From assembly GCA_002503055.1 (NCBI GenBank), contig DAQX01000030.1:1-24368 (forward strand): a stretch of 24,368 bases of DNA. The letters run 5' to 3'. Origin of the DNA: Euryarchaeota archaeon UBA86. Its GTDB lineage: Archaea; Thermoplasmatota; Poseidoniia; Poseidoniales; Thalassarchaeaceae. Positions within the stretch are counted from its first letter, which is position 1. The number at the start of each line of letters is the position of its first letter. Below the pieces are notes generated by a model. That model was not told the origin of the DNA. It saw only the letters and a list, made by a program, of their open reading frames with translations, and did not search any database. Made by a program: the position numbers and the translations under genes. Below, in pieces: positions 23,039 to 24,368 of the stretch.

Positions 23039-23554
23039 GAATTTGTCTACATGGCCGCACTCTGGATATGCGCAGTGGACTTCGTACCGATCTCGCTTGG
23101 GGGCTGGGATCTGCATGACAGAGCCGCACATCGAGCATTGGTGTGAGATAATTTCTGGTTCATTGGATTCTGGTTCTTCGAAAACATCGAAGTCCTCTTG
23201 TGACATTGTCCAGCCAATATCCTCGGGGACCACTTCTTCAGTCTCGTCACGGATGCGGTTCTGTCTCAGGCCGAGTTTGATTCTAATCCTACGGCTCTTC
23301 TTGGCTGGCTTGTTTGGAGGTGTCTTTTTCTTAGCCTCCTTACTTGGGCGTCGTCGTCGCTTCTTTGGTGGGGGTGATTTGGATGGTTTCTTCGCTGGAG
23401 GTGCCTTCTTTGGTGGGGCCTTTTTCTTGGGTGGAGGTGGTGCCTTCTTCTTTTTAGCTGGAGGCGGGGGTGGTGCTTTCTTTGGCGGCGGAGGGGGTGC
23501 TTTCTTGCCCTTTGGTGGGGGGGGCGGTGGTGGTGGTGGTGGTTTCTTCGCCAT
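23030..23554 (-). CDS. Proline/lysine-rich protein with C-terminal zinc ribbon
   Basis: I do not recognise a named family. The 174-residue product has three parts. Residues 3-89 are nearly all Pro, Lys, Ala and Arg, beginning with ten consecutive prolines and continuing as blocks of 4-5 prolines separated by lysines. Residues 100-138 are acidic (EETEEVVPED-like, FDVFEEPESNEPE). Residues 140-166 form a zinc-ribbon-type motif C140-x2-C143-x17-C161-x4-C166 with CGH after it. The basic tail could bind nucleic acids or an acidic partner, and long proline runs normally need aIF5A for translation. The ATG at 23554 has GGGGTG 6 bases upstream; the ORF-extending ATG six codons earlier is less likely. 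It follows apt by 60 bp and converges on the TauE gene with 4 bp between stops. Confidence 0.85.
   Translation of the reverse strand: MAKKPPPPPPPPPPKGKKAPPPPPKKAPPPPPAKKKKAPPPPKKKAPPKKAPPAKKPSKSPPPKKRRRRPSKEAKKKTPPNKPAKKSRRIRIKLGLRQNRIRDETEEVVPEDIGWTMSQEDFDVFEEPESNEPEIISHQCSMCGSVMQIPAPKRDRYEVHCAYPECGHVDKFGI
23288..23542 (-). repeat. Low-complexity Pro/Lys codon tract
   Basis: The region encodes blocks of proline (CCA, CCG and CCC codons) alternating with lysine blocks. On the plus strand it appears as runs of GGT, GGC and GGG separated by CTT or TTT. Codons for the prolines are mixed, so it is not a pure microsatellite, which suggests selection for the protein sequence. Confidence 0.8.
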
Positions 23555-23614
23555 ACCTAACACCCCATGCAAACAACTGGCCCCTTTGAAGAAATCGGGA
23601 GAGTGATGGTTTCC

Positions 23615-24157
23615 TCACGCTGGGAATTCAATTAGTGAGTGTACTGGAATAGGATCCAATAATTCTCTGGCGCCCAAGCCCTCGAGCTCGATTACGAATA
23701 GTGATCCAATGGTTTTGGCCCCCCCTCTTCGGCATAATTCAACACAGGCAGATACTGTGCCGCCTGTCGCTAGTAAATCGTCGATGATAATGACATTCTG
23801 GCCTTCCTGGAGAGCGTCGACATGCATTTCCAAGGTATTCGACCCATATTCCAAGTCGTACTTTACTGAGTGGGCCTCGTAAGGCAACTTACCGGGCTTG
23901 CGGATTGGAACAAAACTGATTCCGAGATGTGCGGCCAACAGAGGGCCGAAAATGAAACCCCGGGCCTCGGGACCGACGACCGCATCCGGCCGCCAGCCCC
24001 GCTCCTCCAAATCCTCTGCAAAACGATCTATGATGCCTGACATTAGACCTGGGTCGCTCAGTACGGGGGTGATGTCCCGGAACATGATCCCTTCAATCGG
24101 GAAGTCCGGTACCGTACGTATTGCGTTCCTCAGGTTTTGGAGTAACTCGTCAGACAT
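23615..24157 (-). CDS. apt: Adenine phosphoribosyltransferase
   Basis: Apt salvages adenine with PRPP to give AMP. The 180-residue product has the usual Apt size and order: IRTVPDFPIEGIMFRDITPVL (about 12-32), GPEARGFIFGPLLA, PIRKPGKLPYEA, YDLEYGSNTLEMH and the PRPP loop VIIIDDLLATGGTVSACVEL. It ends with EFPA. The ATG at 24157 is preferred over the TTG two codons upstream. It sits with the zinc-ribbon gene downstream and a small membrane protein gene upstream, all on the minus strand. The sequence most resembles the bacterial/eukaryotic Apt type rather than the archaeal Hpt-like purine transferases, as judged by the PDFPxxGIxFRDITP start. Confidence 0.95.
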   Translation of the reverse strand: MSDELLQNLRNAIRTVPDFPIEGIMFRDITPVLSDPGLMSGIIDRFAEDLEERGWRPDAVVGPEARGFIFGPLLAAHLGISFVPIRKPGKLPYEAHSVKYDLEYGSNTLEMHVDALQEGQNVIIIDDLLATGGTVSACVELCRRGGAKTIGSLFVIELEGLGARELLDPIPVHSLIEFPA

Positions 24158-24183
24158 GCTCAACGCTCCGCGTAGGGGAGGGT

Positions 24184-24204
24184 CCCAGCCCCGAAGGGCA
24201 AGGG
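24184..24204 (-). other. Possible UUCG-capped hairpin upstream of apt
   Basis: On the minus strand, GCCC-TTCG-GGGC forms a four-base-pair stem with a stable C(UUCG)G tetraloop. It extends through a small internal loop to CCC/GGG. It lies 27-47 bases before the apt ATG, in the leader or between genes. It may not be transcribed with apt if transcription starts near 24195, so its role is open. Confidence 0.35.
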
Positions 24205-24216
24205 AGTCCCGTTACG

Positions 24217-24225
24217 TAATTTTAT
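24217..24225 (-). promoter_or_regulatory. TATA-like box upstream of apt
   Basis: The minus-strand sequence ATAAAATTA is the best AT-rich block in the 70-bp gap between the upstream membrane-protein stop and apt. A start about 26 bp downstream would fall near 24195 and leave a leader of about 38 bases. It is a plausible apt promoter, though read-through from the upstream gene is also possible. Confidence 0.4.
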
Positions 24226-24227
24226 GT

Positions 24228-24368
24228 TCAGAGAAGACCCATCTGGTCGAACAGCCAGTCGATGGTGTTCATGTCGCCAGGTCCTAGGTAGAACATTGCC
24301 ATGAAGGCAAAGAGTCCCCACATTACAGGGTTCAACTCGTCATGCTTCTGCATACCAATCTTGATGGC
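24228..24368 (-). CDS. C-terminal fragment of a small membrane protein, family unknown
   Basis: The frame is open from the right edge of the window to a TGA at 24228-24230, giving the last 46 residues of a protein whose start is outside. It has a basic/polar segment (AIKIGMQKHDELNPV), one membrane helix (MWGLFAFMAMFYLG) and a polar tail ending DWLFDQMGLL. I do not recognise the family. It is upstream of apt on the same strand with 70 bp between. The in-frame methionine at the sixth visible codon could also be a start, but the frame continues past it. Confidence 0.6.
   Translation of the reverse strand, partial: AIKIGMQKHDELNPVMWGLFAFMAMFYLGPGDMNTIDWLFDQMGLL

Noticed and set aside
23390..23545. 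GGT/GGC/GGG-rich tract as a microsatellite or phase-variable repeat
   Set aside because: Codons within the tract are mixed and blocks are irregular, so it behaves as a low-complexity coding region rather than a regular tandem repeat.
23043..23606. A 187-codon Gly/Phe-rich plus-strand frame
   Set aside because: It is the complement of the Pro/Lys codon tract; glycine and phenylalanine runs arise automatically, and the minus-strand frame has the zinc ribbon and a ribosome-binding site.
1..24368. CRISPR arrays, prophage, insertion sequences, rRNA
   Set aside because: No regularly spaced direct repeats, transposase- or integrase-like proteins, or rRNA sequence were seen.

Overview
The window most likely comes from a planktonic marine archaeon of the Marine Group II type (Candidatus Poseidoniales, Thermoplasmatota). 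The archaeal signs are a stand-alone GMP synthase glutamine-amidotransferase subunit (guaA), a Trm5-family tRNA methyltransferase, diphthine synthase (dphB), a geranylgeranyl-reductase-type flavoprotein, and AT-rich TATA-like boxes about 27 bp before some starts. These sit beside bacterial-type genes: uvrA, LysE-type exporters, a lipobox lipoprotein and a Bax-inhibitor-like membrane protein. That mix, with very tight gene packing, fits Marine Group II. The assignment is an inference from gene content, not a database result.

Layout. 1-86: start of guaA (minus). 166-241: tRNA-Asp(GTC) (plus). 278-589: small hydrophobic protein with a C-terminal Cys/His motif (minus). 624-1811: trm5-like gene (minus), divergent from dphB (plus), which overlaps by ATGA a 580-residue protein of unknown function ending at 4391. 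4397-8054: four minus-strand genes, read from 8054 downward as a YczE/YitT-like membrane protein, threonine synthase, a Cys/Met-metabolism PLP enzyme and a LysE/RhtB exporter. 8098-11303: plus-strand trio of geranylgeranyl reductase, HAD-IIA phosphatase and an NAD-dependent epimerase/reductase. 11300-13738: secreted, membrane-anchored subtilisin (minus). 13830-15284: lipoprotein with four Asp-boxes (plus). 15281-16684: Bax-inhibitor-like gene then a second LysE exporter (minus). 16777-17955: M20 amidohydrolase (plus). 17952-20933: uvrA (minus). 21005-22213: moeA (minus), head to head with a TauE/SafE-type permease (plus, 22240-23025). 23030-24157: proline/lysine-rich zinc-ribbon protein and adenine phosphoribosyltransferase (minus). 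24228-24368: 3' end of a small membrane protein (minus).

Themes. Trm5 and DphB both protect decoding accuracy: one modifies tRNA G37, the other modifies elongation factor 2. ThrC and the PLP enzyme sit at the homoserine branch point of threonine and methionine synthesis, flanked by two membrane proteins. The subtilisin and the Asp-box lipoprotein suggest degradation of extracellular polymers.

Tail-to-tail genes are packed extremely closely. Three convergent pairs share overlapping stop codons in a TTAG or CTAG tetranucleotide. A fourth pair encodes both Gly-Ile-stop ends on the arms of one perfect 9-bp inverted repeat. There are no gene-free stretches over 300 bases, and I saw no CRISPR array, insertion sequence, integrase or rRNA.
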